From contig CM064480.1 in the NCBI GenBank assembly GCA_032716605.1, forward strand, positions 25,596,129-25,660,128: a stretch of 64,000 nucleotides of DNA, in the 5' to 3' direction. Below, piece by piece: positions 34,306 to 45,624 of the stretch. The stretch's first letter is position 1. The number at the start of each line of letters is the position of its first letter. This DNA comes from Paralithodes platypus. Its lineage: Eukaryota; Arthropoda; Malacostraca; Decapoda; Lithodidae. The notes beneath the pieces were generated by a model that did not search any database, was not told the DNA's origin, and worked only from the letters and a program-made list of their open reading frames with translations. The position numbers and the translations under genes were made by a program.

Positions 34306-35321
34306 TCTGCTCTGCGGTCAGCCGGCCCGGACGTGTCTCTCCACGCTCCGCTGGTTCCGCATTTGCTGCGTCCCTAGTGAGTTTTTTCTCATTTGTTTAC
34401 TCCGGGATGTATCGAGTAAGGTTAGGATATGCGTAGCAGGAGTGTCCTGGGCTGGTTGCCCGCAGTGCAGTGTATTTTGGGTCGTGTGTTTGGGGCATCT
34501 ATTTCGGATGTACCCTCGTGGTCCGGTTGTGGACAGGTGAACTTTTTCACAGTTAGCTAGCTTTGTGATGCAGGCGGCTTTCATTACGCGTTATTGCTTC
34601 CTTTTATCTTTCTGATGAGGTAGCGTATTTTTGCTGACGTTCCCAGCGTATTTTTCTTCACTTAGTGAAGTTTTTTCTGGGTCCCGAGTCAGTTCTTCCC
34701 TTTGCCGGAAGTATTTGCTACAGTGGTGTGTTGGCGGTGGTTCCTGTTGTGATATAATTCAGTGCTTTTTGTTTATATTCCGACATGTTAATGTTATCCG
34801 TCTGCCTAGGCCTAGCCAGCCTCTCGTAGCTTTACCACATATACAAGTGTTATTGATTTATTTTCTAAATATGTACTACTGTGTGATGTGTGTCCTGGTT
34901 TAGTTGTGTATTGGCTAATTCCACGGACTATTTATGTGTCCTGGGTTAGTTGTGTATTGGCTAATTCCACGGACTATGTTGGGCCCGGCGTTAGTTGTGT
35001 TTTGGCTACGCCTCGGTCCTGTGTTGCGTTCAGATGGTATCTGGACGGGGTGGGTTATTTCCGGCGGGTTTTTCTCGGTTTACCCATGAAAAAACCCGGC
35101 TGGTTGCCGAGTTTTGGCCACGCGTGGTTTAAAAACAGGCTTGTTTCCCCGGCGAGTGGGTGTCTGTGGCTCCCCAGGACGGCGTCTCTGGGGTGCCTGT
35201 TTCAGGCTCCTTCTGATTCCCGGCGGGTTGGCTGTACCCATCTAACAGTGTTCATACGGACACGTGTTGTTTGTAGTTTTTTCGGTTTTGCAAAGCCAAT
35301 ATAAAACTATGCTGTTGTTGT
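34306..35321 (+). other. Leader of element D, first part
   Basis: Untranslated leader with the cttcacttagtgaag hairpin (about 34657), the 46-bp tandem repeats and repeated ccggcg motifs. No sense-strand gene is recognised. Confidence 0.7.
34318..34584 (-). other. Conserved antisense ORF next to the left ITR (D)
   Basis: ATG at 34584 opens an 88-codon frame running antisense to the element, with MKAACITKLANCEKVH at the start and QRSVERHVRAG at the end. The frame is also open in B and F. No domain is recognised. Confidence 0.25.
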
Positions 35322-36098
35322 ATTTCCTCCCCGGCGATCTTTTACAAAGATGTGGGGTTCGGAACAATTGGGGTTAACTTTTAAACTTTAAATCACCCGG
35401 CGGGTGCAACCTGGTAGGGTGGGATGACCGAATTTGCAAAATTCAGTTTAGTTGACCAGACTATTGAGGGATGCATTGTGTATCGCCTCCTTCAACATAC
35501 GGCAATTTAAGGCACAATTGGGGTTAACGTTTTTTAAACTAATATTCACACACGGCGGGTGCTCCCTGGAAGGGTGGGAATAACGAATTTACAATTCAGT
35601 TAGTTAACCAGACAATTGAGGGATACGTTTTGTATCGCCGCCTTCAACATACGGCGATCTAAAAAGATACTTCGGGAGAAGTTAGATCTCGTATATTTGT
35701 CAGGCTTCCCAGTTTTTGATCTACGAGATAATTCGGGGGCCGGCGTCTTTTTTTTTTTTTTTTTTTCCAAAATTGAATCTTGAAACAAACACCACCGGAA
35801 AGACTTAATCAGTTATAAACGCCAGGCTGGTCTTTATATATTATGTCAGAGGGTATTCATAAATCTTTTGGACAAATTAAGATATTCTGAAATCTTTTAC
35901 TTAGGAAACCCCACCACGTAGCGAGCTGTAGTCGTTGAGTATTACGTCTCGTTACCCGGCGGGTTATTTAACACTTGTGTGCGAACATGTTTGGGTTAAC
36001 CTTATGAGCATTAATTCCTGGAAATTTTCTTTTTTTCCAGAGCTGGGTCCCGGCGGGTCTATGCAGAACCTGGAGTAACTATCACACCAGTCTCTGTC

Positions 36099-36202
36099 AT
36101 GGTCACCTTTGCCCCGGTTTTTGCTTTATGCATTACGCCCTCCTGTTCAGGTATCCCTATTTTTGCGCACACCCTTTGTATAAAATGTGTTAAACTGTCT
36201 CG
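36099..36202 (+). pseudogene. Truncated DIRS gag start, unit 1 of D
   Basis: ATG after agtctctgtc, about 34 codons of Gag I, then the same gtctcg junction. It starts ATGGTCACC rather than ATGGCTACC, so it has one extra substitution event. Confidence 0.75.
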
Positions 36203-36499
36203 TTTGGTGTGGGTTACCTTTCCGGCGTTTTTTCTCGTTGCTCCGAGAACACCGTTTTTGTTTACCGAGTTTTAGTCAGGATGGCTCAAAATAGGTAAGT
36301 TACCCCGATAAGTTTGGTCGCTTGAGGGCTCATAAGAAACTGCGCTTTCTGTGGTCGAGCCTGGGATCAGGCTTCCTGTGTTATTCATTGCTTTATGCAT
36401 TACGCCCTCCTGTAATGTATAGTTTAGTGTGGGTTACCTTTCCGGCGTTTTTCTCGTTGCTCCGAGAACACCGTTTTTGTTTACCGAGTTTTAGTCAGG

Positions 36500-36859
36500 A
36501 TGACTAAAATAGGTAAGTTACCCCGACGAGTTTGGTCGCTTGAGGGCTCATCAGAAACTGCGTTTTCTATGGTCGAGCCTGGGATCAGGCTTCCTGGTTT
36601 ATTCCCGTCGAGGGGGGCTCCACACAGTTTTCTAGGTGATCAGGGTGACACCTGTTGGACTTGGTTTTCTCTGCTTTTCAAAGCCATTGAAACAATGCTG
36701 TCTGTTTGTTTGGTCTTTACCTCCCGGCGACCTTTTTACAAAGAGGTCTGGGGCAGGTATAATTGGTTTGACATTGCATATAAAACCCGGCGGTTGTACC
36801 TTCGGGTGGTTATATTAACGGATTTGCGATTCGAGTTAATTTTCCAAACAATTGATTGA
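36500..36859 (+). CDS. Hypothetical 119-codon ORF of the chimeric unit (D)
   Basis: Intact counterpart of 6939-7298, starting MTKIGKLPRRVW and ending at the same stop. The two differ at only a few residues. No domain, signal peptide or membrane segment is evident. The underlying DNA contains a ggtaagt donor-like site only 15 bases after the ATG, which suggests an RNA-level role as an alternative to coding. Confidence 0.2.
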   Translation: MTKIGKLPRRVWSLEGSSETAFSMVEPGIRLPGLFPSRGAPHSFLGDQGDTCWTWFSLLFKAIETMLSVCLVFTSRRPFYKEVWGRYNWFDIAYKTRRLYLRVVILTDLRFELIFQTID

Positions 36860-36900
36860 TACAATAGGGTATCACGGCCTTCAAGACGGCGATCTATGAG

Positions 36901-37103
36901 GGCTTCTGGGAGACGCCGGATTAGAGATTAAGATAGGCTTAGACTTTTTATGGGATAAAAAGATGCCTGAATCTTACTAGTGTCTCAAGTGTAAAGGGAT
37001 ACTTGAAAGACTTCATCTTTAATAAAGATATGCTTCATCTTTATGAGGATTAAGAAGTTATTCTTAATTCTTTTGGACAGCTGAAAGATATGCTGAAATC
37101 TTT
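36901..37103 (+). other. Hairpin array, unit 1 of D
   Basis: Same stem-loop series as 7340-7542. Stem 1 has one mismatch (GGCTTCT/AGACGCC). The AAAGAT/ATCTTT stem is kept. Confidence 0.75.
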
Positions 37104-38050
37104 AAAAGCCATTGAAACAATGCCGTTTGTTTGTTTAGTCTTTCCCTCCCGGCGACCTTTTTACAAAGAGGTCTGGGGCAGGTACAATTGGTTTGACATT
37201 GCATATAAAACCCGGCGGTTGTACCTTTGGGTGGTTCTATTGACTGATTTGCAATCCGCGATCTTTGTATTTCCTCCCCGGCGATCTTTTACAAAGAAGT
37301 GGGGTTAGGAACATTTGGGGTTAACTTTTAAACTTTAAATCACCCAGCGGGTGCAACCTGGAAGGGTGGGATGCCCGAATTTGCAAAATTCAGTTTAGTT
37401 GACCAGACAATTGAGGGATGCATTGTGTATCGCCTCCTTCAACATACGGCGCTTTAGGGCACAATTGGGGTTAACGTTTTAAAAAAAAACTAATATTCAC
37501 ACCCGGCGGGTGCTCCTTGGAGGGATGGGAATAACGAATTTACGATTCAGTTAGTTAACCAGACAATTGAGGGATACGTTTTGTATCGCCGCCTTCAACA
37601 TACGGCGATCTAAAAAGATACTTCGGGAGAAGTTAGATCTCGTATATTTGTCAGGCTTCTCAGTTTTTGATCTACGAGATAATTCAGGGGCCGGCGTCTT
37701 TTTTAGTTTTCTTTTTTTCCAAAATTGAATCTTGAAACAAACACCACCGGAAAGACTTATTCAGTTATAAACGCCATGCTGGTCTTTATATATTATGTCA
37801 GAGGGTATTCATAAATCTTTCGGACAAATTAAGGTATTCTGAAATCTTTTACTTAGGAATCCCCACCGCGTAGCGAGCTGTAGTCGTTGAGTATTACGTC
37901 TCGTTACCCGGCGGGTTATTTAACACTTGTGTGCGAACATGTTTGGGTTAACCTTATGAGCATTAATTCCTGGAAATTTTCTTTTTTTCCAGAGCTGGGT
38001 CCCGGCGGGTCTATGCAGAACCTGGAGTAATTATCCCACCAGTCTCTGTC

Positions 38051-38154
38051 ATGGCTACCTTTGCCCCGGTTTTTGCTTTATGCATTACGCCCTCCTGTTC
38101 AGGTATCCCTATTTTTGTGCACACCCTTTGTATGAAATGTGTTAAAATGTCTCG
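38051..38154 (+). pseudogene. Truncated DIRS gag start, unit 2 of D
   Basis: Second copy in D of the 34-codon gag start, ending at the same junction. Confidence 0.75.
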
Positions 38155-38722
38155 TTTGGTGTAGGTTACCTTTCCGGCGTTTTTTCTCGTTGCTCCGAGA
38201 ACACCGTTTTTGTTTACCGAGTTTTAGTCAGGATGGCTAAAAATAGGTAAGTTACCCCGACGAGTTTGGTCGCTTGAGGGCTCATAAGAAACTGCGTTTT
38301 CTGTGGTCGAGCCTGGGAGCAGGCTTCCTGTGTTATTCATTGCTTTATGCATTACGCCCTCCTGTAATGTATAGTTTAGTGTGGGTTACCTTTCCGGCGT
38401 TTTTCTCGTTGCTCCGAGAACACCGTTTTTGTTTACCGAGTTTTAGTCAGGATGGCTAAAATAGGTAAGTTACCCCGACGAATTTGGTCGCTTGAGGGCT
38501 CATCAGAAACTGCGTTTTCTATGGTCGAGCCTGGGATCAGGCTTCCTGAGTTATTCCCGTCGAGGGGGGCTCCACTCAGTTTTCTAGGTGATCAGGCTGA
38601 CACCTGTTGGCCTTGGTTTTCTCTGCTTTTCAAAGCCGTTGAAACAATGCTGTCTGTTTGTTTGGTCTTTACCTCCCGGCGACCTTTTTACAAAGAGGTC
38701 TGGGGCAGGTATAATTGGTTTG

Positions 38723-38727
<5 letters not shown>

Positions 38728-38758
<31 letters not shown>

Positions 38759-38889
38759 TTTATTCAGTTAGCAATTTACAGAGTTGGTACCACATAGTAT
38801 GTTATAAATATGACATGTACCAGCCTTGCATAATGCCAACTAAGGATAGCCCAATAAGGCCGTTAGGTGTATTTCCATTGGGGTCCTTG
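38728..38889 (-). mobile_element. Short LINE/SINE tail with (TAA)n, minus orientation
   Basis: A 162-bp insertion splits gacatt|tatataaaacccgg. It starts with a (taa)n run on the plus strand, so its 3' end points left. It matches the last 160 bases of the insertion at 43235-43620. A 5'-truncated non-LTR element tail is the simplest reading. Confidence 0.7.
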
Positions 38890-39013
38890 TATATAAAACC
38901 CGGCGGTTGTACCTTCGGGTGGTTATATTAACGGATTTGCGATTCGAGATAATTTGCCAAACAATTGATTGATACAATAGGGTATCACGGCCCTCAAGAC
39001 GGCGATCTATGAG

Positions 39014-39216
39014 GGCTTCTGGGAGAAGCCGGATTAGAGATTAAGATAGGCTTAGACTTTTTATGGGATAAAAAGATGCCTGAATCTTACTAGTGTTTCA
39101 AGTGTAAAGGGTTACTTGAAAGACTTCATCTTTAATAAAGATATGCTTCATCTTTATGAGGATTAAGAAGTTATGCTTAATTCTTTTGGACAGATAAAAG
39201 ATATGCTGAAATCTTT
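39014..39216 (+). other. Hairpin array, unit 2 of D
   Basis: Same stem-loop series as 7340-7542, with all main stems kept. Confidence 0.75.
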
Positions 39217-39439
39217 AATAAGCCATTGAAACAATGCCGTTTGTTTGTTTAGTCTTTCCCTCCCGGCGACCTTTTTACAAAGAGGTCTGGGGCAGGTACA
39301 ATTGGTTTGACATTGCATATAAAACCCGGCGGTTGTACCTTTGGGTGGTTATATTAACTGATTTGCAATTCGCGATAATTTGCCAAACAATTGATTGATA
39401 CAATAGGGTATCACGGCCTTCAAGATGGCGATCTATGAG

Positions 39440-39642
39440 GGCTTCTGGGTGACGCCAGATTAGAGATTAAGATAGGCTTAGACTTTTTATGGGATAAAAA
39501 GATGCCAGAATCTTACTAGTGTTTCAAGTGTAAAGGGATACTTGAAAGACTTCATCTTTAATAAAGATATGCTTCATCTTTATGAGGAGTCAGAAGATAT
39601 GCTTAAATCTTCTGGACAGGTAAAGATATGCTGAAATCTTTA
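39440..39642 (+). other. Hairpin array, terminal subfamily-II copy of D
   Basis: Matches 9720-9922, including the alternative stem GAAGAT/ATCTTC and the long TAAAGAT/ATCTTTA stem. Stem 1 is weakened. Confidence 0.7.
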
Positions 39643-39851
39643 ATATGATACTAAAGGACAACGAAAAGTAGTGGTGGAGTGCTACGGTTCGTTGACCGGC
39701 GGTTTTGAGGCACATATTTTGTACCGTTTTTTGGGTGTAACCCTATGAGCATTAATCCCCGGAAAATTCTCTTTCCAGGGCGGATTACCGGTGTTGCACC
39801 AGGTGACCAGGTAGTTCCCGGGGGCGGGGTAGTTTTCCCCCAGTCTCTGTC

Positions 39852-39916
39852 GTGTCGGCACTTGAACCTCTCATTGCTGTATGTTCAACGCCGTTAAGCT
39901 CAGGTAGCCCTATCTT
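39852..39916 (+). pseudogene. Subfamily-II gag start remnant (D)
   Basis: GTG-initiated Gag-like start following tttccag and agtctctgtc, as in A at 10131. It is cut after about 21 codons. Confidence 0.65.
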
Positions 39917-40239
39917 ATTTTTATTTGTTAATGAAATAATTTAATAGCTGAATCATAATAAACATATATATTTTCTATGATTATATTATGATAATATTGT
40001 GTTTATTTATAGTAATTTATTTTAATACAATTAAATATAAATTAAATTAATTAGTATACTTTATGATTTTGCTCACGAGCTCTGCTTTCAATGTGTTAAT
40101 GAGCTATGGGAGCTTTTAATTATCATAAACCTTTACGGGACTCGGACGAGGGCTCCCTGTTCAGGGAGTATACCGAGCTCACATGCGAGGGACAGCCACA
40201 GCCAAGGTGTATGGCGATACTCATAGTCGTACCTCGCCC

Positions 40240-41412
40240 GCCGGACGATAACGCCGGCGGGCCGACCTGACGCTCTGATGACGGACGAGAACAGGTTGAG
40301 TTCCATTTATCTCTTTTCCGCCGCCAGACGCGTCTCTAATGTGCCACGTAGTCAACAAACTACAGGATTAGCGAGGCGTAGTCTCGCTAATCGCTCCCCT
40401 GTGGCCGGCGCAGTGTGGTACCAGCATTTGAACACGTGGTGCCCGCACCCAGTGTCCCTCCTGGTTGGGTTGTTCCACTTAGAACACAATTGGCAACCTA
40501 GAAACCTTGCGGACTTGTTCATTTTGGACATTCAGGAGGCCAAGTGGCTAGCACCTTATGGTAGCGACGTGACCAAGATATTCACGAATCAATATACCCA
40601 GTCTACAAAGCGACAGTTTCAATCGCATTGGAAAGCTTTTACGTCTCGGATTCTTAGAACAAAACAAACTGTGCCCTCGGTGGCGTTGGTTGTTTATTAT
40701 TTAATTTATCTGTTCATGCAGAAACATTTATCTGAAAGTGATTTATGTGGGCAGGTTTTAAACTCCGCCCACCTCCCCGTCAGCTCAGTCCTACATGGTC
40801 TCTGGACAAAGCATCGTCGTTATTCTCGTTCCCGTATGTACCAAAGACTGCAGATTTTACAAAAGGGCAGTATTCCTTATGGCTTTGGCTACCGGGAACA
40901 GAGTATCTGAGCTGGCGGCGATGAGCAACGCACCTAATTGCCTCAGGTTTGATAGGCTTCATGAGTGTATTCACATTGCACCTTCCCCAGGATTCATAGC
41001 CGAGATTGAGCACAGTGAACACGTGTTTTCAAAGTTCACGGTGACGGCGTTAAACAGGGGAAAGGTGCACCATCTTTTTTGCCCAGTGCAAGCTCTAATC
41101 AAATATTTAAGAGTGGCACCTCTAAATCACCAGGGTGCTTTATGGGTCGCAAGTCCGGGTGAACGATTGATGGAGCGTACACTGGCTTCTCTCTTGGTCG
41201 AGGACTTTAAAGAGAAGCATCCCGGCGTTGTGGGTAAGACCCACGATTTACGCAAGGGGACAGCCTCTTTACGTTTCCTTAATAATCTTTCGGTGAAAGT
41301 TATTACGTCCACACAGTTGTGGGCCTCTAATCAGGAGTTTTTGCCTCGATGGCTTTCAGTAGCTCTGGACAACCCTTCCTTGCCATGTATAGCTTTACGG
41401 CAGAGGGTCTAG
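40240..41412 (+). pseudogene. DIRS RT C-terminus remnant and tyrosine recombinase (D)
   Basis: It has the same two deletions as A: about 36 codons lost after QKHLSE, then an 11-base loss that shifts frame. The catalytic domain is open at 40795-41412 with Arg in GNRVSEL, His/Arg in HDLR and Trp in LWAS. The nucleophile codon at 41350-41352 is TGG (FLPRWLSVAL) instead of TAC in A. The enzyme would be dead even if the frame were whole. Confidence 0.85.
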
Positions 41413-41452
41413 GTGGCCCTTTTAGTCACGTTTTGTTTAATTTCAAGAAAAA

Positions 41453-41465
41453 GGGGGGGGGGGGG
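41453..41465 (+). repeat. Poly-G tract after YR stop (D)
   Basis: Thirteen G at the same distance from the YR stop as in A. Confidence 0.8.
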
Positions 41466-41856
41466 TGAGGGTGCAGTCAGTGTGACATAGGATACCCTAG
41501 ACCCCTCCGGAGTATGTGTTCGGAACATAAGAGCTGTGATACTGGTTGTAGGCATTGTTTTATAAAATTTCTCTGTAGTATTCATTGCAGGAAATTGTGC
41601 TAAAAGCCAATAGTAGTGTTACGACAATTCTTGTTGTAAGTAGCTTTGGCTGTGAAGCAATAGATTTTTGAGAAATCTCGGTAGTGGCAACTACGACTTT
41701 TACTTTTGCAGTAATTACTTCTGCATAAGTACACGAGTTCAGTACTTCTACGAATGTACAAGAATTCATTTATGTTTGGTTATATTTTTAGGAATATATC
41801 CACTAGTTAATGGGGTTTATATGTGCACATGTAAACTTATAAGTTTTTAGTTTTCA

Positions 41857-41960
41857 CCACTTACTTTAAGTGGGGTGCCTTCTTAACTAGCAGATCTGTG
41901 CACAGAGTCTCAGAGTTAACCCTTTTTCAAGCAGGCTTCTTTGAAGCACGCTCCCGCTTG
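41857..41960 (+). other. Two 3' hairpins of D
   Basis: CCACTTA-ctt-TAAGTGG at 41857-41873 and CAAGCAGG/CCCGCTTG at 41928-41960. Both have counterparts in A, B and E2. Confidence 0.55.
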
Positions 41961-42109
41961 TACCCCTTTTTGAAGATTTAGGCTGTATAAAGTTTATGCA
42001 CCCGAATATCTCTTTTTTACAAAAGTAAGAATACTATGTGGTTGTTTGATTATCTGCTTTTCTAGAGTTATGATATGATTACGAATGTCCCCCTCCAGTC
42101 TTAGAAATC

Positions 42110-42217
42110 AGGCATGTTCGTCAATGATGGAGGGGCCACTAATAAATTATAGGTTTGACTCCTGTAAGGAGATAAAGAAAACCTAATATTTAGTAGTGGC
42201 CCCGTAATTATTGACGA
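42110..42217 (+). other. DIRS internal complementary region (D)
   Basis: 42110-42148 is complementary to the left end (33995 onward) and 42149-42217 to the right end (42571-42639), joined at aatt|atagg. This predicts a circle junction caaacctat|aatttattag. Confidence 0.92.
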
Positions 42218-42291
42218 CTGGGGCCCTCCCGACCATCCCCTTCCCATTCGTTGATGTATTAAGGATTTTGGTTTACTTGATATGTCAGTGA

Positions 42292-42639
42292 AGGAAGAAT
42301 GACGCCTGAATCAGCGTCTGGTCAAAGATCCACACAAGTACATCTACGATATGATGGAAAGCTTATTGGATAGTTATTCTTATTTTCTTTTTGTTTTTTA
42401 TTTTTTACGAAGTTTTTTCGTAGTGAGAACCCAATTCATAATAACTGAAGCCATGAGTGAGGTCGCGTGCGCTCATGATGAAGGCTCCTCAGATTTTAAA
42501 TGCTCTGCGCGGTAGATTCAAACTACGGCGGATTAGTGTTTGAAGAGGATGCCTTATGTAATAGGCATGTTCGTCAATGATTACGGGGCCACTACTAAAT
42601 ATTAGGTTTTCTTTATCTCCTTACAGGAGTCAAACCTAT
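42292..42639 (+). repeat. Right inverted terminal repeat of D
   Basis: Inverted copy of the left ITR plus a roughly 35-base outer extension ending caaacctat, typical of DIRS1-type right ends. Confidence 0.9.
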
Positions 42640-42833
42640 AAACTATACATTACAGGAGGGCGTAATGCATAAAGCAATGAATAACACAGGAAGCCTGATC
42701 CCAGGCTCGACCACAGAAAACGCAGTTTCTTATGAACCCTCAAGCGACCAAACTCGTCGGGGTAACTTACCTATTTTGAGCCATCCTGACTAAAACTCGG
42801 TAAACAAAAACGTTGTTCTCGGAGTAACGAGAA

Positions 42834-42855
42834 AGGTAAGGTAAGGTAAGGTAAG
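42834..42855. repeat. Short (GGTAA)n expansion
   Basis: About four units of ggtaa replace the aacgccggaaaggtaac of sister copies. This is a local microsatellite expansion in F, too short to be telomeric and of a different unit from arthropod TTAGG. Confidence 0.7.
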
Positions 42856-42864
42856 CCACACCAA

Positions 42865-42969
42865 ATGAGACATTTTAACACATTTTATACAAAGGGGGTG
42901 CGCAAAAATAGGGATACCTGAACAGGAGGGCGTAATGCATAAAGCAAAAACCGGGGCAAAGGTAGCCAT
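42865..42969 (-). pseudogene. Truncated DIRS gag start (F)
   Basis: ATG at 42969 on the minus strand after agtctctgtc, about 34 Gag codons, then the chimeric junction as in A and D. Confidence 0.75.
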
Positions 42970-43234
42970 GACAGAGACTGGTGGGATACTTACTCCTGGT
43001 TCTGCATAGACCCGCCGGGACCCAGCTCTGGAAAAAAGAAAATTTCCAGGAATTAATGCTCATAAGGTTAACCCAAACATGTTCGCACACAAGTGTTAAA
43101 TAACCCGCCGGGTAACGAGACGTAATACTCAACGACTACAGCTCGCTACGCGGTGGGGTTTCCTAAGTAAAAGATTTCAGAATATCTTAATTCGTCCAAA
43201 AGATTTATGAATACCCTCTGACATAATATATAAG

Positions 43235-43620
43235 CCTGAAGGAACACCTGAACCGGACAGCTGGGAGAAGGGAGCACCAAGCTTATGTCTACTACTAAAT
43301 GCGACATAAGAGATAGACAAACCAAACTGAAATGATTACTGATTACGGATTACTGATATTTACTATAGGATGTAAGGTATCTTAAAATAAACCCCTAGAA
43401 ATACTTTCTCTAAAGTATCTATTTCTTTATCCTCACCATTTTCCCCAGCTAACCTAATCCCACAAGGACCCCAATGGAAATACGCCTAACGGCCTTATTG
43501 GGCTATCCTTAGTTGGAATTATGCAAGGCTGGTAAATGTCATATTTGTAACAAACTATGTGGTACCAACTCTGTAAATTGCTAACTGAATAAATATTATT
43601 ATTATTATTATTATTATTAT
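43235..43620 (+). mobile_element. 5'-truncated LINE/SINE tail with (ATT)n
   Basis: A 386-bp insertion lies between acataatatataag and ggcgtttataactg of F, with loss of about 10 target bases. It ends in gaataaata(tta)n. Its last 160 bases match the insertion in D. No ORF of note is seen. Confidence 0.7.
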
Positions 43621-44858
43621 GGCGTTTATAACTGATTAAGTCTTTCCGGTGGTGTTTGTTTCAAGATTCATTTTTGGAAAAAATCCCCCTAAAAAAGACG
43701 TCGGCCCCCGAATTATCTCGTAGATCAAAAACTGGGAAGCCTGACAAATATACGAGATCTAACTTCTCCCGAAGTATCTTTTTAGATCGCCGTATGTTGA
43801 AGGCGGCGATACAAAACGTATCCCTCAATTGTCTGGTTAACTAACTGAATTGTAAATTCGTTATTCCCATCCCTCCAAGGAGCACCCGCCGGGTGTGAAT
43901 ATTAGTTTAAAAAACGTTAACCCCAATTGTGCCCTAAAGCGCCGTATGTTGAAGGAGGCGATACACAATGCATCCCTCAATTGTCTGGTCAACTAAACTG
44001 AATTTTGCAAATTCGGGCATCCCACCCTTCCAGGTTGCACCCGCCGGGTGATTTAAAGTTTCAAAGTTAACCCCAAGTGTTCCTAACCCCACTGCTTTGT
44101 AAAAGATCGCCGGGGAGGAAATACAACAACAGCATAGTTTTATATTGGCTTTGCAAAACCGAAAAAACTACAAACAACACGTGTCCGTATGAACACTGTG
44201 AGATGGGTACAGCCAACCCGCCGGGAATCATAAGGAGCCTGAAACAGGCACCCCAGAGACGCAGTCCTGGGGAGCCACAGACACCCACTCGCCGGGGAAA
44301 CAAGCCTGTTTTTAAACCACGCGTGGCCAAAACTCGGCAACCAGCCGGGGTTATCAAGGTGAAACCGAGAAAAACCCGCCGGAAAAAACCCACCCCGTCC
44401 AGATACCATCTGAACGCACCACCGGACCGAGGCGTAGCCAAAACACAACTAACGCCGGGCCCAACATAGTCCGTGGAATTAGCCAATACACAACTAACCC
44501 AGGACACATAAATAGTCCGTGGAATTAGCCAATACACAACTAAACCAGGACACACATGACACAGTAGTACATATTTAGAAAATAAATCAATAACACTTGT
44601 ATATGTTGTAAAGCTACGAGAGGCTGGCTAGGCCTAGGCAGACGGATAACATTAACATGTCGGAATATAAACAAAAAGCACTGAATTATATCACAACAGG
44701 AACCACCGCCAACACACCACTGTAGCAAATACTTCCGGCAAAGGGAAGAACTGACTCGGGACCCAGAAAAAACTTCACTAAGTGAAGAAAAATACGCTGG
44801 GAACGTCAGCAAAAATACGCTACCTCATCAGAAAGATAAAAGGAAGCAATAACGCGTA

Positions 44859-45125
44859 ATGAAAGCCGCCTGCATCACAAAGCTAGCTAACTGTGAAAAA
44901 GTTCACCTGTCCACAACCGGACCACGAGGGTACATCCGAAATAGATGCCCCAAACACACGACCCAAAATACACTGCACTGCGGGCAACCAGCCCAGGACA
45001 CTCCTTCTACGCATATCCTAACCTTACTCGATACATCCCGGAGTAAACAAATGAGAAAAAACTCACTAGGGACGCAGCAAATGCGGAACCAGCGGAGCGT
45101 GGAGAGACACATCCGGGCCGGCTGA
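44859..45125 (+). other. Conserved antisense ORF next to the left ITR (F)
   Basis: 88-codon frame, antisense to F, nearly identical to that at 34318-34584 in D. It begins MKAACITKLANCEKVH. Confidence 0.25.
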
Positions 45126-45624
45126 TTGCAGAGCAGAGAAGGAAGAGTGACGCCTGAATCAGCGTCTGGTCAAAGATCCACACAAGTACATCCACGATAT
45201 GATGGAAAGCTTATTGGATAGTTATTCTTATTTTCTTTTTGTTTTTGATTTTTTACGAAGTTTTTTCGTAGTGAGAACCCAATTCATAATGACTGAAGCC
45301 ATGAGTGAGGTCGCGTGCGCTCATGATGAAGGCTCCTCAGATTTTAAATGCTCTGCGCGGTAGATTCAAACTACGGCGGATTAGTATTTGAAGAGGATGC
45401 CTTATGTAATAGGCATGTTCGTCAATGATGGATAAATAATAAATAAGAGTCTGTCCTGGAAACATGGGAGGATTGATCCTGGACAGATGGGGGTCTGGGT
45501 GATTGACAGGTAAATCGTGGGGATGGGGTAAGTAGGTCAGTTTGGAGAGATTGTTGCGGAAGAGATTTGTCTCGGAAAACAATGGAATTTGGTAGGATGG
45601 ATGAAAGAGACATTGATGGAGATT

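Larger units (their letters stand above)
35322..39380 (+). repeat. Two tandem ~1.95-kb chimeric leader/gag-start units of element D
   Basis: The landmark atttcctccccggcgatc recurs at 35322 and about 37269 (spacing 1947). The second unit ends at about 39380 after allowing for a 162-bp LINE-tail insertion. Organisation is the same as in A, with one unit fewer. Confidence 0.85.
33995..42639 (+). mobile_element. DIRS-like element D, complete ends, internally deleted
   Basis: D is bounded by aatttattag (33995) and caaacctat (42639) and inserted in element F. Left and right flanks join to the uninterrupted sequence with no base gained or lost. It contains left ITR, leader, two chimeric 1.95-kb units, subfamily-II gag-start remnant, broken YR, G tract, ICR and right ITR. 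Like A, it lacks gag body and RT and so depends on other copies for movement. Confidence 0.92.
42640..45431 (-). mobile_element. Element F, left ITR to chimeric unit (minus strand)
   Basis: Read on the minus strand from about 45431, it has left ITR (to about 45120), leader, subfamily-I repeats, gag start (ATG 42969) and the beginning of the chimeric segment. It is split at 42640 by D and continues at 33994. The extreme left end is altered: the plus strand reads atgatgga-taaataataaat where other copies have atgatggaggggccactaataaat. F lies inside LTR element H. Confidence 0.85.

Noticed and set aside
42834..42855. (GGTAA)n as a telomere-like repeat
   Set aside because: Only about four units, replacing leader sequence in one copy, and the unit differs from TTAGG.
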